This document shows, piece by piece, positions 1 to 9,591 of a stretch of DNA of 64,000 nucleotides (its first letter is position 1; each line of letters opens with the position of its first letter). Both the position numbers and the translations under genes were made by a program. This stretch comes from an uncultured Flavobacteriaceae bacterium. Lineage in GTDB: Bacteria > Bacteroidota > Bacteroidia > Flavobacteriales > Flavobacteriaceae. A model generated the notes under the pieces. The model did no database searches. It was not told the DNA's origin and saw only the letters and a program-made list of their open reading frames with translations. The stretch is from positions 186,001 to 250,000 of the forward strand of contig CANLQD010000001.1 of the NCBI GenBank assembly GCA_947493175.1, in the 5' to 3' direction.

Positions 1-113
1 AAAAAACCGACCTTCCCGTCTACATTGCCGAGGATCCTTTAAGAGCGGTCGTTCGCGGTACGGGAATTGCATTGAAAAATCTAGAGCGTTACAAGAGTAT
101 CCTTATTAAATAG
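1..113 (+). CDS. mreB: MreB, rod-shape actin homologue (3' end only)
   Basis: Only the last 36 residues are present, read in the frame starting at base 3 and ending at TAG 111-113. They contain VYIAEDPLRAVVRGTG followed by ALKNLERYKSI, which matches the well-conserved end of MreB. MreB forms membrane-associated filaments that position the lateral-wall synthesis machinery. Placement directly before mreC, mreD, a class B penicillin-binding protein and rodA is the standard shape operon and confirms the call. The gene starts upstream of the window. Confidence 0.9.
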   Translation, partial: KTDLPVYIAEDPLRAVVRGTGIALKNLERYKSILIK

Positions 114-219
114 GGTAATAAAAAAGGAAATGGCCCATAGGCCAAGAGTTGAGCGTACATCCCCGTACCTTTTAAATCCCCTTACACATTCAACGGATGT
201 AGCCTAAACCAGCGAGTGA

Positions 220-1038
220 ATGCAGCAGATCATCAATTTTGTAATACGGTATAAGAACTTCTTGCTCTACCTATTCTTGATGCTCATCTCATTGGGATTC
301 ACCATTCAATCGCACTCCTACCATCAGTCTCGATTTTTTAATTCATCGAACTGGATTACCGGAGGCATTTATGGAGCCTTCAACGGAATTTCGGGTTACT
401 TTGGACTGTCTGAAGAAAACCAAAAATTAGTGGAGGAAAACAAACAACTGCGCAGTCTCCTGTTTAATCGTGAACAAGCTGATACCGTTCAATTGGATAC
501 CACCCAACTGATATATACCATAACCTCAGGCAAGGTCGTCAAGAACAGTTACGCAGACCCTCGCAACTATATAACCATCGATCGGGGCCGCAAGGATAGC
601 ATTCAACCCGATATGGGGGTCATTACACAGAAAGGGATTTTGGGTATCGTTGAAAACGTCTCGGGGAACTACGCCACGGTTCAAAGCATTCTGAACGAAA
701 AATCGAATATCAACGCCAAATTGAAGAACACGGATCATTTTGGATCATTGATATGGGATACAGAGCGATTTAACGTAGTACAATTAGTCGATATTCCCCG
801 TTTGGTGCCGCTCACTATAGGTGACACGATCGTAACGGGGGGCATGAGTAGTATTTTTCCGGAAAACATCCCCATCGGCACCATTCAAAAATTTGATTTG
901 GATACCGCCAACAGCTTTTATCGAATTGATGTACAACTTTTCAATGATATGACCAATATCAAAAATGTCTATATCGTTCAAAATGTAGATCGGGAAGAGA
1001 TATTGGAACTCGAAGCAGCTACCATCAATGAGCAATAG
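220..1038 (+). CDS. mreC: Rod shape-determining protein MreC
   Basis: 272 aa, the usual family length. One membrane segment lies near residues 13-30, followed by a charged, Glu/Gln/Leu-rich stretch (about 62-85) expected for the MreC coiled coil, then the beta-rich periplasmic domain containing YADPRNYITIDRG and GVITQKGILGIVENV. MreC dimers link cytoplasmic MreB to the periplasmic PBP2/RodA synthase. It starts 106 bases after mreB and overlaps mreD by 11 bases, so translation is probably coupled. No convincing separate promoter was seen in the mreB-mreC gap. Confidence 0.92.
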   Translation: MQQIINFVIRYKNFLLYLFLMLISLGFTIQSHSYHQSRFFNSSNWITGGIYGAFNGISGYFGLSEENQKLVEENKQLRSLLFNREQADTVQLDTTQLIYTITSGKVVKNSYADPRNYITIDRGRKDSIQPDMGVITQKGILGIVENVSGNYATVQSILNEKSNINAKLKNTDHFGSLIWDTERFNVVQLVDIPRLVPLTIGDTIVTGGMSSIFPENIPIGTIQKFDLDTANSFYRIDVQLFNDMTNIKNVYIVQNVDREEILELEAATINEQ

Positions 1039-1534
1039 TCTATTTGTAAATATCATCCGGTTTATGCTGCTTGTATTGGTACAGGTATTGGTATTCAATC
1101 GGTTGAATTTTTTCGGATTCATCAATCCGATGGTCTATATTCTTTTCTTGTATTGGTATCCTATAAAGGAAAATAGGGCGGCCTTTATCGGTCTAGGGTT
1201 TTTACTAGGATTGTTCATAGATCTTTTTTCGGATACCATGGCGCTGCATGCCGCTTCGACCGTCACCATCGCCTACATTCGACCTGCAATTATGCGATTT
1301 GTTTTTGGGGTGAATATCGAATTTCAAAGTTTTCGACTTTCCAACAGTACAAAGGCACAACAATTTACCTTTTTGACGTTATTAATAGTAGTACACCACG
1401 CTGTATTCTTTACTTTGGAGATATTCAGCTTTACCAACATACTACTGATCATCAAAAAAGTATTGGCCATTGGGGCGGCCACCTTGGTGCTCTGCCTCTT
1501 ATTCAGCTCACTTTTTAGCGTTAAGAAAGAATGA
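1028..1534 (+). CDS. mreD: Rod shape-determining protein MreD
   Basis: 168 aa, almost entirely hydrophobic with about five membrane segments, as in MreD. Sequence conservation in this family is low, so the call depends mainly on hydropathy, length and position between mreC and PBP2. GFLLGLFIDLFSDTMALHA fits the conserved MreD segment. The start overlaps the end of mreC, and the stop overlaps the next ATG as ATGA. It is an integral inner-membrane partner of MreC in the elongation complex. Confidence 0.88.
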   Translation: MSNSLFVNIIRFMLLVLVQVLVFNRLNFFGFINPMVYILFLYWYPIKENRAAFIGLGFLLGLFIDLFSDTMALHAASTVTIAYIRPAIMRFVFGVNIEFQSFRLSNSTKAQQFTFLTLLIVVHHAVFFTLEIFSFTNILLIIKKVLAIGAATLVLCLLFSSLFSVKKE

Positions 1535-3447
1535 AGAAACTGTTACTCTCCTCGATTATCGTCATCATCGGGATTACCTTCCTCGGCAGACTGAGCTATT
1601 TACAAATATTCAGTTTTTCACCGGATCAGTTATTGGAAGACCCGGCTATTAAAGCAATTTATGATTATCCGGAACGCGGCTATATCTACGACCGTAACGG
1701 AAAACTATTGGTGGGTAACGACCCTGCCTACGATGTCATGGTCATTCCCAGAGAGGTAAAAGCATTGGACACCTTGGAGTTTTGTAAGCTATTGGGGGTT
1801 GACAAAGAAAAATTTATCAAGGAATTGAAGAAGGCCAGGGTGTATTCCCCTCGATTACCTTCTGTTTTTGTACCGCAGCTTTCTAAACAAGACTACGCTC
1901 GTTTACAGGAGAAAATGAGGCGCTATAAAGGTTTTTACATCCAAAAGCGCTCCTTACGCTACTACGATACCCCCAGTGCCGCAAACGTTTTGGGCTACAT
2001 TAGTGAGGTCAATGAGAGAGACTTGGCCAAAAACCCCTATTATACACAAGGTGAACTTACGGGACGCACAGGTGTAGAAAAAGTGTATGAAGATACGCTC
2101 AGGGGAAGAAAGGGTGTACAATACATTCAAAAAGACAGGTTTAATAGGGATATCGGAAGGTACAAAGATGGGAGTTTGGACGTTGAACCCGAACAAGGCA
2201 AGGAAATCCATATTACAATCGACAAAGACCTTCAAGAATATGGAGAATTATTAATGCACGGGAAATGGGGCGGTGTTGTTGCCATTGAGCCTTCCTCCGG
2301 AGAAATTTTGTCCCTCATTTCGGGCCCCACCTACAACCCTTCCTTACTAGTAGGGCGAAAACGATCAGCGAATTACAGCAAACTACATTACGATACCATT
2401 TCAAAACCCACTTTTGATCGCGCCATATTGGCCGAAGGTTCACCAGGATCGCCTTTCAAAACCATAAATGCCTTAGTAGCGTTGCAAGAAGGTGCCATTA
2501 CGCCGAGTACCACTATTCAATGTTACAATGGATTCTATGTAGGCCGCACTAAGAGAGGCTGCCATTGCGGTGGAGGTGCCCGAAACATGAACGTGGGTAT
2601 TTATAAATCGTGTAATGCCTATTTTGCCGGGACTTTTCGCAAAATTTATGAAAAATTCGACACGACCGATGAAGGGCATGACATCTGGGAAAAGCACGTA
2701 AAGAGTTTTGGTTTGGGCAACTATCTAGGTTCCGATTTACATACCGGCAGAAAAGGCAGAATTCCTAGTAAAGAATACTATGATAAATGGTATGGGGACA
2801 ATCGCTGGTCATCTTCCTATATTATTTCCAATTCGATAGGGCAAGGCGAAATTGCGGTAACGCCCATACAACTGGCAAACATGACCGCAACTATTGCCAA
2901 TAGAGGTCATTATTACACCCCGCACCTCATAAAAAAAGTTGAAGGAAAGGATATTACGTTACCTGATTTTGTAAAACCAAAACATACAACCATAGACAAA
3001 AGACATTTTGAACCCGTTGTTCAAGGCATGGCAGAGGTATATCGAAAAGGTACTGCAAGAGGTGTTCAAATTCCGGACATCGAAATTGCCGGAAAAACAG
3101 GAACCGTAGAAAACTTTACCATCATCGATAGCGTTAAAACACAGCTTACCGATCATTCCGTTTTTGTTGCTTTCGCTCCAGTTGAGAATCCTCAAATAGC
3201 CATTGCGGTTTATATCGAAAATGGGTACTATGGCGCAAGATATGCCGGTCATATTGCCTCTTTGATGATCGAAAAGTATATCAAAGGAAAGATTACCCGA
3301 AAAGACCTGGAAAAACGTATGTTAGAAAGAACCCTACTTCATGAATACGCCAAACCCTATAGCGGAGAGGAGTTCAGGATAAACGAATACGACTGGAGTC
3401 AGCACGCCAAGAAACCTGAAACAGAACTGGAACTATTCCAAAGGTAA
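1531..3447 (+). CDS. mrdA: Penicillin-binding protein 2 (elongation transpeptidase)
   Basis: 638 aa class B penicillin-binding protein. It has an N-terminal membrane anchor (about 3-22), then the dimerisation domain (YPERGYIYDRNGKLL near residue 50), then the transpeptidase domain. Active-site motifs are visible: S307-P-F-K (SxxK, nucleophile Ser307), S360-C-N (SxN) and K522-T-G (KTG). Between them the Cys-rich stretch QCYNGFYVG...GCHCGG resembles the metal-binding insertion of PBP2 orthologues. It crosslinks lateral-wall peptidoglycan together with RodA. It is translationally coupled to mreD by an ATGA overlap. Confidence 0.93.
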   Translation: MKKLLLSSIIVIIGITFLGRLSYLQIFSFSPDQLLEDPAIKAIYDYPERGYIYDRNGKLLVGNDPAYDVMVIPREVKALDTLEFCKLLGVDKEKFIKELKKARVYSPRLPSVFVPQLSKQDYARLQEKMRRYKGFYIQKRSLRYYDTPSAANVLGYISEVNERDLAKNPYYTQGELTGRTGVEKVYEDTLRGRKGVQYIQKDRFNRDIGRYKDGSLDVEPEQGKEIHITIDKDLQEYGELLMHGKWGGVVAIEPSSGEILSLISGPTYNPSLLVGRKRSANYSKLHYDTISKPTFDRAILAEGSPGSPFKTINALVALQEGAITPSTTIQCYNGFYVGRTKRGCHCGGGARNMNVGIYKSCNAYFAGTFRKIYEKFDTTDEGHDIWEKHVKSFGLGNYLGSDLHTGRKGRIPSKEYYDKWYGDNRWSSSYIISNSIGQGEIAVTPIQLANMTATIANRGHYYTPHLIKKVEGKDITLPDFVKPKHTTIDKRHFEPVVQGMAEVYRKGTARGVQIPDIEIAGKTGTVENFTIIDSVKTQLTDHSVFVAFAPVENPQIAIAVYIENGYYGARYAGHIASLMIEKYIKGKITRKDLEKRMLERTLLHEYAKPYSGEEFRINEYDWSQHAKKPETELELFQR

Positions 3448-3453
3448 GCGAGT

Positions 3454-4737
3454 ATGTCTGGTAGAAGTGTCCTAAAGCGTATCGATTGGGTTAGCGTGCT
3501 ATTTTACATCCTGCTAGTAACCATTGGATGGCTCAACATTTACTCCAGTACCTTTAGCGATGCGGAACCTTCTATTTTTGATTTCTCGTTATTGCACGGA
3601 AAACAGCTCTTTTTCTTTGGGGCGAGTATTGCGACCATTGTAATCATTTTAGCCTTGGAAGCCAGTTTTTTTGAACGTTTTTCCAGTGTGCTCTACATCA
3701 TTTCAATCGTATTGTTATTGGGCCTGTTTGTATTCGGAAAAACCATCGCCGGGGCTACCTCTTGGTATAATCTCGGTTTTTTTAACCTTCAGCCTTCCGA
3801 ACTGGCCAAGGTTGGCACGGCACTCGCATTGGCGAAATACTTAAGTGATATACAAACGGACATTAAACGACGAAAAGATCAACTTTATGCCTTTCTGATT
3901 ATTTTGATCCCGGCGTTCTTGATCGTTCCACAACCAGACCCTGGCAGCGCCTTGGTTTTCTTTTCATTGGTTTTTGTTATTTTTCGAGAAGGTTTGCCGC
4001 TCTATTACCTAGGCATTGGTTTTTTGGCCATTTTGGTCTTTGTCACGACGCTCATGTTCGGTACCATCTGGGTAAGCATTACCATTATCTTACTGCTGGT
4101 TCTTTTCTTTCTATTGAAAAAGAAACGTTTTAAACTGCCCATTTTACCAATTATCATCTTCGCTATAGTAACCATCGTGTTTTCTTTATCGGTGAATTTC
4201 GTTTTTAACAATGTATTTGAGCAAAGGCATCGGGATCGGTTTAGTCTCTGGTTACGTCTCGAAAAAGATCCGGCTAAATTGGAACAGATACGAAAAACTA
4301 TTGGATACAACACATATCAGTCGGAAAAGGCCATAGAATCTGGCGGTTTTTTTGGAAAAGGTTTCCTGGAAGGCACCCGTACCAAAGGGGATTTCGTTCC
4401 TGAACAAGAAACCGATTATATTTTCAGCACCGTTGGAGAGGAGTGGGGTTTCGTTGGCACGGCCACGGTGGTCTTACTTTTCAGCTTATTGCTATTACGT
4501 TTGGTATACCTTGCCGAGCGACAAAAAAGCAGTTTCAGCCGTATGTACGGCTATGGGGTTATCTCTATCTTACTGATACATTATTTCATCAATATAGGGA
4601 TGGTCATTGGCTTGTTGCCTACCATAGGTATTCCCCTGCCCTTTTTTAGCTATGGTGGGTCGGGATTGTTGTTCTTCAGTATCTTGCTCTTTATCTTTCT
4701 AAAACTGGACACTAACAGATTGAAGGAGGGGATTTAG
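3454..4737 (+). CDS. rodA: RodA, SEDS peptidoglycan glycosyltransferase
   Basis: 427 aa polytopic membrane protein of the SEDS (RodA/FtsW) family, with about ten hydrophobic segments. Conserved features include FNLQPSELAKVGTALALA, the PDPGSALVF segment, and PLPFFSYGGSGLLFF near the C-terminus. A longer soluble loop around residues 255-315 matches the large extracytoplasmic loop. RodA polymerises lipid II for the lateral wall in complex with PBP2, whose gene ends 6 bases upstream. This is the last gene of the shape operon; no clear intrinsic terminator follows it. Confidence 0.93.
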   Translation: MSGRSVLKRIDWVSVLFYILLVTIGWLNIYSSTFSDAEPSIFDFSLLHGKQLFFFGASIATIVIILALEASFFERFSSVLYIISIVLLLGLFVFGKTIAGATSWYNLGFFNLQPSELAKVGTALALAKYLSDIQTDIKRRKDQLYAFLIILIPAFLIVPQPDPGSALVFFSLVFVIFREGLPLYYLGIGFLAILVFVTTLMFGTIWVSITIILLLVLFFLLKKKRFKLPILPIIIFAIVTIVFSLSVNFVFNNVFEQRHRDRFSLWLRLEKDPAKLEQIRKTIGYNTYQSEKAIESGGFFGKGFLEGTRTKGDFVPEQETDYIFSTVGEEWGFVGTATVVLLFSLLLLRLVYLAERQKSSFSRMYGYGVISILLIHYFINIGMVIGLLPTIGIPLPFFSYGGSGLLFFSILLFIFLKLDTNRLKEGI

Positions 4738-5260
4738 TCCGTCATGAAAAGCGGGTATCCAGGTTTAAGCGTGTCATTTTATCCCACAAATTAGCCAAGT
4801 AGCGGCGTTTTGGTTCAAGGTTGAAAAATTCAATGCTCAACTACACTACTATGAACTGTTTTTTAATCGACATCGAACCATCGCTTCGATTCTACTAGCT
4901 TGTCTATTTTGATTCCAGCAGTTGTGGAAATTAGGAAAAATACCTCCAAAAAATCCCTCCTTAGTAGCAAGGGAGCAAATTTCTCTTTTTTAAAAGTAAG
5001 TACTGAGTTTGGCCAAAAAAGGTAAAGATTAAAAGGTTTATAATTTTAAATTTATTACTTTCTTTTATTGACACAACTTGCCATTGTACTTTTTGTTTTA
5101 TTTTTCTAATGCGGGTATTGGCCTTTGGTCAATCCTAAAGCTGTCACCCTACACAAGAGATCCGTCATTCCACATCCGACAAATGGTTCCTGTTTGAATT
5201 TGATTTTTGAGTTTGCGTTTGGTTTTGAATTTGAACTTGACACTTGCGTTTGAACTTCTT
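4738..5260. other. Intergenic region with a TTTGA-rich tract
   Basis: This is a 523-base gap between convergent rodA and the nuclease gene. I see no gene-like frame with codon bias. The first 450 bases are AT-rich without recognisable structure apart from short imperfect inverted repeats. Bases about 5191-5258 form a degenerate tract of TTTGAA / TTTGA / TTTGCG units. Similar tracts occur near 10650-10685 (inverted), 10785-10808, 42990-43008 and 44640-44660. Confidence 0.6.
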
Positions 5261-6085
5261 TTACATCGGCCATCCTTCCAGATTGGCGGTACTTTCAAAA
5301 CGTGCCTCTATAGTATCCGGCAATTCGTGGAAAAAATCAATCCCTGTGCGCTTTTCCAATTCATCGATGGGTACCACAAAACGGTCCAAAGGCTGAGAGC
5401 TTTCTTTTCCCTCTATCAAAAACGCCACCGCTTTTATCGCTGTTTCATTACCCGTAGCAACGATTTTGTAGTAATATCTGGGTACATCAACATCTTCCTC
5501 ACCAATTTGTTCAAGTCCGTCTTCCAATACGCCCCCAGTAATGACAAACAAGGCACCTTTCTTTTTTGCCCATCGTCGTACTTGCATCTCTAAGCGATTC
5601 CAGATACCGGCGTTGAAATCCCTATTTTGTGGGCTAATATTACTGGTATAAAAGGTCTCGTTATAGGCCTGTTCAGAAAATCGGCGGTCGCCCGCAGGGC
5701 ATAAATGCCCTCGATCATAACCCGAACCTTTGTAATTACGCCAATCGGCAGATTTGGTTTTCACCTTCGGATCTTCTACAAAATAGGGGCGTTTACGGTC
5801 GTCGTAGGTCAAATGTTGTTTTTTTAGGACATAGGCAACCCACTCGGCCTGTTCGTATCGCTCGCTATACGATAAACTAAAATGTTCATGGGTTACTACC
5901 GAAGCCGTCGTAGAACTAGGAATCGCATAAGAGGGTAATTTTGTACCTCCGCTCGTTATATCATCTTTGGGCGAATAGGTAGCAGGCGTATAAAAATTAT
6001 TAATAGCCCAAAAAACAACGATACAGCCAATCATCAATAACGAATAAACGGCCTTATTTCTGTTTTTGAATTTCATCATTGCCAC
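5261..6085 (-). CDS. DNA/RNA non-specific endonuclease (NUC1 family)
   Basis: 274 aa. Residues about 13-30 form an N-terminal signal anchor, so the domain is probably periplasmic or secreted. The nuclease core carries the catalytic motif D124-R-G-H127 in YDRGHLCPAGDRR, and the downstream NISPQNRDFNAGIWNRLE segment holds the Asn that coordinates Mg2+ in this beta-beta-alpha-metal family. Such enzymes cut DNA and RNA without sequence preference and usually serve nutrient scavenging or defence. It is transcribed alone on the minus strand, divergent from msrB. Several Met codons sit together at the start; the first was used. Confidence 0.88.
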   Translation of the reverse strand: MAMMKFKNRNKAVYSLLMIGCIVVFWAINNFYTPATYSPKDDITSGGTKLPSYAIPSSTTASVVTHEHFSLSYSERYEQAEWVAYVLKKQHLTYDDRKRPYFVEDPKVKTKSADWRNYKGSGYDRGHLCPAGDRRFSEQAYNETFYTSNISPQNRDFNAGIWNRLEMQVRRWAKKKGALFVITGGVLEDGLEQIGEEDVDVPRYYYKIVATGNETAIKAVAFLIEGKESSQPLDRFVVPIDELEKRTGIDFFHELPDTIEARFESTANLEGWPM

Positions 6086-6203
6086 GTTCTAAAAGTACAC
6101 ATTTCACGCATATCACCGTGAGCTAATTATTGTATGTTTTCTGTTCTGACTCCGACAAATCAAAAAGGAATTCTAACTAACTTGCAACTAAAAATCAATA
6201 GCT

Positions 6204-6665
6204 ATGCTCACTTGGAAAGATATTATTCATTTCAGCACGAAAGGAAACCCAAAACCCGATAGAAGGGTTGAGAAAACGGAAAGCGAATGGCAAGAACTGC
6301 TCACCCCGGAGGAATTTCGTATTACCCGAAAAAAGGGTACCGAAGCACCCCATACCGGAGCACTTTGTAGTATTCACGAAGCCGGAAAATACAACTGTGT
6401 GTGTTGTGACACTCCATTGTTCGATTCGACCATCAAGTTCGAATCGGGAACGGGATGGCCGAGTTTTACCCAGCCTATCAAGGAAAATGCAATTCAGTAT
6501 GAAAGGGATGTCTCGTTTGGCATGGTGCGAGTAGAGGTGTTATGCAATACCTGTGACGGCCATTTGGGCCATGTTTTTCCTGACGGACCTGAACCTAGTG
6601 GTCTTCGATATTGCATCAATTCGGCTTCCATGAAATTACAGGCCGAAAAAGAAGCAAATGAATAG
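6204..6665 (+). CDS. msrB: Peptide methionine (R)-S-oxide reductase MsrB
   Basis: 153 aa, full length for MsrB. It shows the four zinc-binding cysteines (C65/C68 in NCVCCDTPLF and C114/C117 in LCNTCDGHLGHVFPDGP), the substrate-pocket segment SGTGWPSFTQP, and the catalytic Cys137 in GLRYCINSAS. It repairs the R-epimer of methionine sulfoxide in proteins. No signal peptide is present, so it is cytoplasmic. It overlaps msrA by 8 bases, so both epimers are repaired by a coupled pair of enzymes. Confidence 0.95.
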   Translation: MLTWKDIIHFSTKGNPKPDRRVEKTESEWQELLTPEEFRITRKKGTEAPHTGALCSIHEAGKYNCVCCDTPLFDSTIKFESGTGWPSFTQPIKENAIQYERDVSFGMVRVEVLCNTCDGHLGHVFPDGPEPSGLRYCINSASMKLQAEKEANE

Positions 6666-7212
6666 TAAGAATAGTGAAAAAGCCACCTTAGGCGGAGGCT
6701 GTTTTTGGTGTACGGAAGCCATTTTTCAAGCAATAAAAGGTGTGAAAAATGTGGTTTCGGGATATAGTGGCGGTATCGCTCCGGGACACCCCACCTATCG
6801 AGAAGTATGTTCGGGACTTACGGGACATGCCGAGGTGGTGCAGCTTACCTATGACACCCATGTCATTTCATACAAAGAGGTGTTAACTTTGTTCATGACC
6901 ACCCACGACCCTACTACCTTACATAAGCAAGGTGCAGATACCGGCTCTCAATATCGTTCGGCCATCTTCTATCACAATGAGGTGCAGAAAGAAATTGCCG
7001 AACAAGTCGTTTCAAATATGGAATCTTACTACGACGGTCCTATCGTTACGGAAGTAAGTCCGTTAAAAATCTTTTACGAAGCTGAGGAATACCATCAAGA
7101 TTATTATCGCAACAATAAGGAGGCGTTGTATTGCAAAGCGGTCATTAATCCCAAATTGAGTACGTTGAGGGAAGCGTATGGGGATAAGTTGAAAAAGGTT
7201 TCGGTTAAATAA
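6658..7212 (+). CDS. msrA: Peptide methionine (S)-S-oxide reductase MsrA
   Basis: 184 aa. The signature GGCFWC places the catalytic Cys at residue 15. Other family blocks are GYSGGIAPGHPTYREVCSG, HAEVVQLTYD and YRSAIFYHN. It reduces the S-epimer of methionine sulfoxide. No signal peptide is seen. The start lies inside the end of msrB (8-base overlap). A strong hairpin terminator follows at 7227-7256. Confidence 0.95.
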   Translation: MNSKNSEKATLGGGCFWCTEAIFQAIKGVKNVVSGYSGGIAPGHPTYREVCSGLTGHAEVVQLTYDTHVISYKEVLTLFMTTHDPTTLHKQGADTGSQYRSAIFYHNEVQKEIAEQVVSNMESYYDGPIVTEVSPLKIFYEAEEYHQDYYRNNKEALYCKAVINPKLSTLREAYGDKLKKVSVK

Positions 7213-7226
7213 AAGCAGATATTGAA

Positions 7227-7256
7227 AAAGCCCCCAGCTTAAAAACCGGGGGCTTT
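7227..7256. terminator. Bidirectional intrinsic terminator between msrA and the Prc-like protease
   Basis: AAAGCCCCC (7227-7235) pairs perfectly with GGGGGCTTT (7248-7256) across a 12-base loop. It is flanked by A-rich sequence on the left and T-rich sequence on the right, so it can end transcripts from both convergent genes. Confidence 0.85.
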
Positions 7257-7277
7257 GCTTTGTACGTTGTTAAGGGT

Positions 7278-9410
7278 TTATCCTTTCACACTCGCCAATT
7301 TTCCGTTTTTGATATTGTTGATTTTTAAATCCTCCAACACATTAATGGCTTCCTCAACATAGACATCTTTAGCCAAATTCTTATGCCAACGATCTCTTTT
7401 TTCACGTAACACAGAGTCTTTCGTAAACAACTCTTCTTCATATTTCAGCGAACTAAAAGAAAGCTTATTGTCATATTCCGAAAGAGTCTTGAAATAATCG
7501 AGTTTTTCTTTGTCTTTACCTTCTTCAGACTTGTAGTCTTGATAGTTCAAAGAAATAATAGTTTCATCCTGTTCGGATTTCAGCCATTGTGCATTTTCTT
7601 CGATCAATGCAATTTGCGGATTGTTTTTCATACGCCTATTACTGCTGGATACCGTTTGTTCATAATCGATATAGCCTTTCCAAGGCTCGTATTCGGCAGG
7701 TGTAATCTTGTCCCATTTCAACGGATTCGACTGATCTCGTTCGCCCAAATCAATGTAGGAATATCGGTCTGGCACCACAACATCACTCTTAACACCTTCG
7801 AGTTGGGTGGAACCACCGTTAATACGATAAAACTTCTGTGTGGTCAGTTTAATCGCTCCCAAATCACCATGTTCATTGCTTCGAACAATATTATCCAGGG
7901 GTATTACATTTTGAACGGTTCCTTTACCAAAGGTCTGCTTGCTTCCTATGACTACTGCCCTTTTGTAATCTTGCATGGCCGCTGCCAATATTTCGGAGGC
8001 AGAGGCAGAAAGTTCGTTGACCAAAATAACTAAAGGACCATCCCATTGAACTCTTTCATCCTTATCTTCATACACCTCTTTGTTCTTGCCTGAGGATTGT
8101 ACTTGCACGACAGGACCATCCTTAATAAAAAGTCCGGCCATTTCGACCACTGTTTTCAAAGATCCGCCTCCATTGTCGCGCAAGTCAAGGACAAGCCCTT
8201 CCATCCCTTCTTGTTTCAACCGTTCAACTTCCTTTGCTACATCAGTAGCAGCATTACGTTCGCTGTAATCATCAAAATCTACATAAAACTTGGGAAGATT
8301 GATCAATCCGAATTGGGTATCTCCCTTATTGATTTTAGTAGATTTTGCAAATGATTCCTCTAACTCTACTACATCCCGGGTGATTGAAATTGTTTCCAAG
8401 GAACCATCTACTTTTCGAACGGTAAGATCAACAATGGTTCCCTGTGGCCCCTTGATCAACTTAATGGCATCGTCTAAACGCATTCCGACGATATTGATGG
8501 CCTCTTCACCAGCCTGCCCGACTTTCAGAATCTGATCACCAACTTCTAGACGTTGGTCGCGCCATACTGGACCTCCCGAAATAATCTCAACAATCTTGGC
8601 ACCTTCAGGTTTCTTTTGCAATCGTGCTCCAATACCCTCGAATTTCCCAGACATGTTCATATCGAACTTTTCCTTGTCATCTGGAGCGAAGTAAAAAGTA
8701 TGTGGATCAAACTCATCTACAATGGTGTTGATATATTGTACAAACCAATCTTTACGCTGCAAGTCATTGACGAAATCAAAAAATTCATCCAAGGTTTTTT
8801 GGGTAGCTTCCCGCGATGATCTTTCAGCCAATTCCAACGTCATCGGCTCCTCATCCCCCTCATCTGGATTATCGATTCTTTTTACTTTGGAATCGTAGGT
8901 ACCCAAAGTGGCATATTTTAGTTGTTGTCTCCAACGCTCCCGTAGTTCCTTTTTAGAACCTGCAAACGGCAACTCCTCGTAGTTGATATCAATAGTTTCC
9001 CGCAATGAATAATCAAAAGGTTTTTCCAAAACGCCCTTATAAATGCCCTTCGCTTCTTCCATTCGCTGTATCAATCGGTCATAGACCGCATTGAAAAATG
9101 TGATCTCGGTGTTCTTTATCTGATCGTCTATTTGAAATTTGTATTGTTCAAAATCTTTGATATCCTCTTCCAAGAAGTAGCGCTTGGTAGGGTCGATCAC
9201 TTCAATAAAGTCTTCAAAAACACTAACCGAAAAATCGTCATCGATATCTTTGGGCTCATAATGCCCTTTTTCCAAAACATAGGTAATAAGGTCTAAAAGG
9301 AGTTTGTCCTTATCATCATTTTCAAAATTCTCGGTAGATTGGTTCGTAAAACTGCAAGAAGCTACTGCTATGAGCGTTACAAATAAAGCGTAGGCCAGAT
9401 TCCTTTTCAT
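7278..9410 (-). CDS. Tail-specific protease, Prc/Tsp type (S41 peptidase)
   Basis: 710 aa. Signal peptide with lipobox VASC (Cys19) suggests a periplasm-facing lipoprotein. Domain order follows the Prc family: N-terminal helical domain, PDZ domain (about 240-340, with GKFEGIGARLQ and GDQILKVGQ), S41 core, and a C-terminal DUF3340-like region. The catalytic Ser/Lys dyad can be placed at Ser470 (middle Ser of SASAS) and Lys496 (TFGKGTVQN). Asp481 corresponds to the conserved MQDY Asp. Prc-type proteases degrade or trim envelope proteins from the C-terminus. It is monocistronic, convergent with msrA. Confidence 0.93.
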   Translation of the reverse strand: MKRNLAYALFVTLIAVASCSFTNQSTENFENDDKDKLLLDLITYVLEKGHYEPKDIDDDFSVSVFEDFIEVIDPTKRYFLEEDIKDFEQYKFQIDDQIKNTEITFFNAVYDRLIQRMEEAKGIYKGVLEKPFDYSLRETIDINYEELPFAGSKKELRERWRQQLKYATLGTYDSKVKRIDNPDEGDEEPMTLELAERSSREATQKTLDEFFDFVNDLQRKDWFVQYINTIVDEFDPHTFYFAPDDKEKFDMNMSGKFEGIGARLQKKPEGAKIVEIISGGPVWRDQRLEVGDQILKVGQAGEEAINIVGMRLDDAIKLIKGPQGTIVDLTVRKVDGSLETISITRDVVELEESFAKSTKINKGDTQFGLINLPKFYVDFDDYSERNAATDVAKEVERLKQEGMEGLVLDLRDNGGGSLKTVVEMAGLFIKDGPVVQVQSSGKNKEVYEDKDERVQWDGPLVILVNELSASASEILAAAMQDYKRAVVIGSKQTFGKGTVQNVIPLDNIVRSNEHGDLGAIKLTTQKFYRINGGSTQLEGVKSDVVVPDRYSYIDLGERDQSNPLKWDKITPAEYEPWKGYIDYEQTVSSSNRRMKNNPQIALIEENAQWLKSEQDETIISLNYQDYKSEEGKDKEKLDYFKTLSEYDNKLSFSSLKYEEELFTKDSVLREKRDRWHKNLAKDVYVEEAINVLEDLKINNIKNGKLASVKG

Positions 9411-9565
9411 TGATCATTTTTTTAGCTTGCAATCCAATTCATTGGACTGCGGTATTCATTAAAAATCTTGTAATCCTCTAATTTACGGAAAAAACCGTGC
9501 CACGATGTGGGGCAAGGATTAATTTTTTGTTAAACGGCACATCGGTCTTATCCTTTTTAAAAACG

Positions 9566-9573
9566 TATTTTTG
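9566..9573 (+). promoter_or_regulatory. Flavobacterial -7 element upstream of surE
   Basis: TATTTTTG matches the Bacteroidota -7 consensus TAnnTTTG exactly. It sits 18 bases before the ATG of surE. No convincing -33 TTTG was found at the usual spacing, so only the -7 element is supported. Its position favours the ATG at 9592 over the in-frame TTG at 9571, which overlaps this element. Confidence 0.5.
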
Positions 9574-9591
9574 GCTCGTAAATTATGTGAC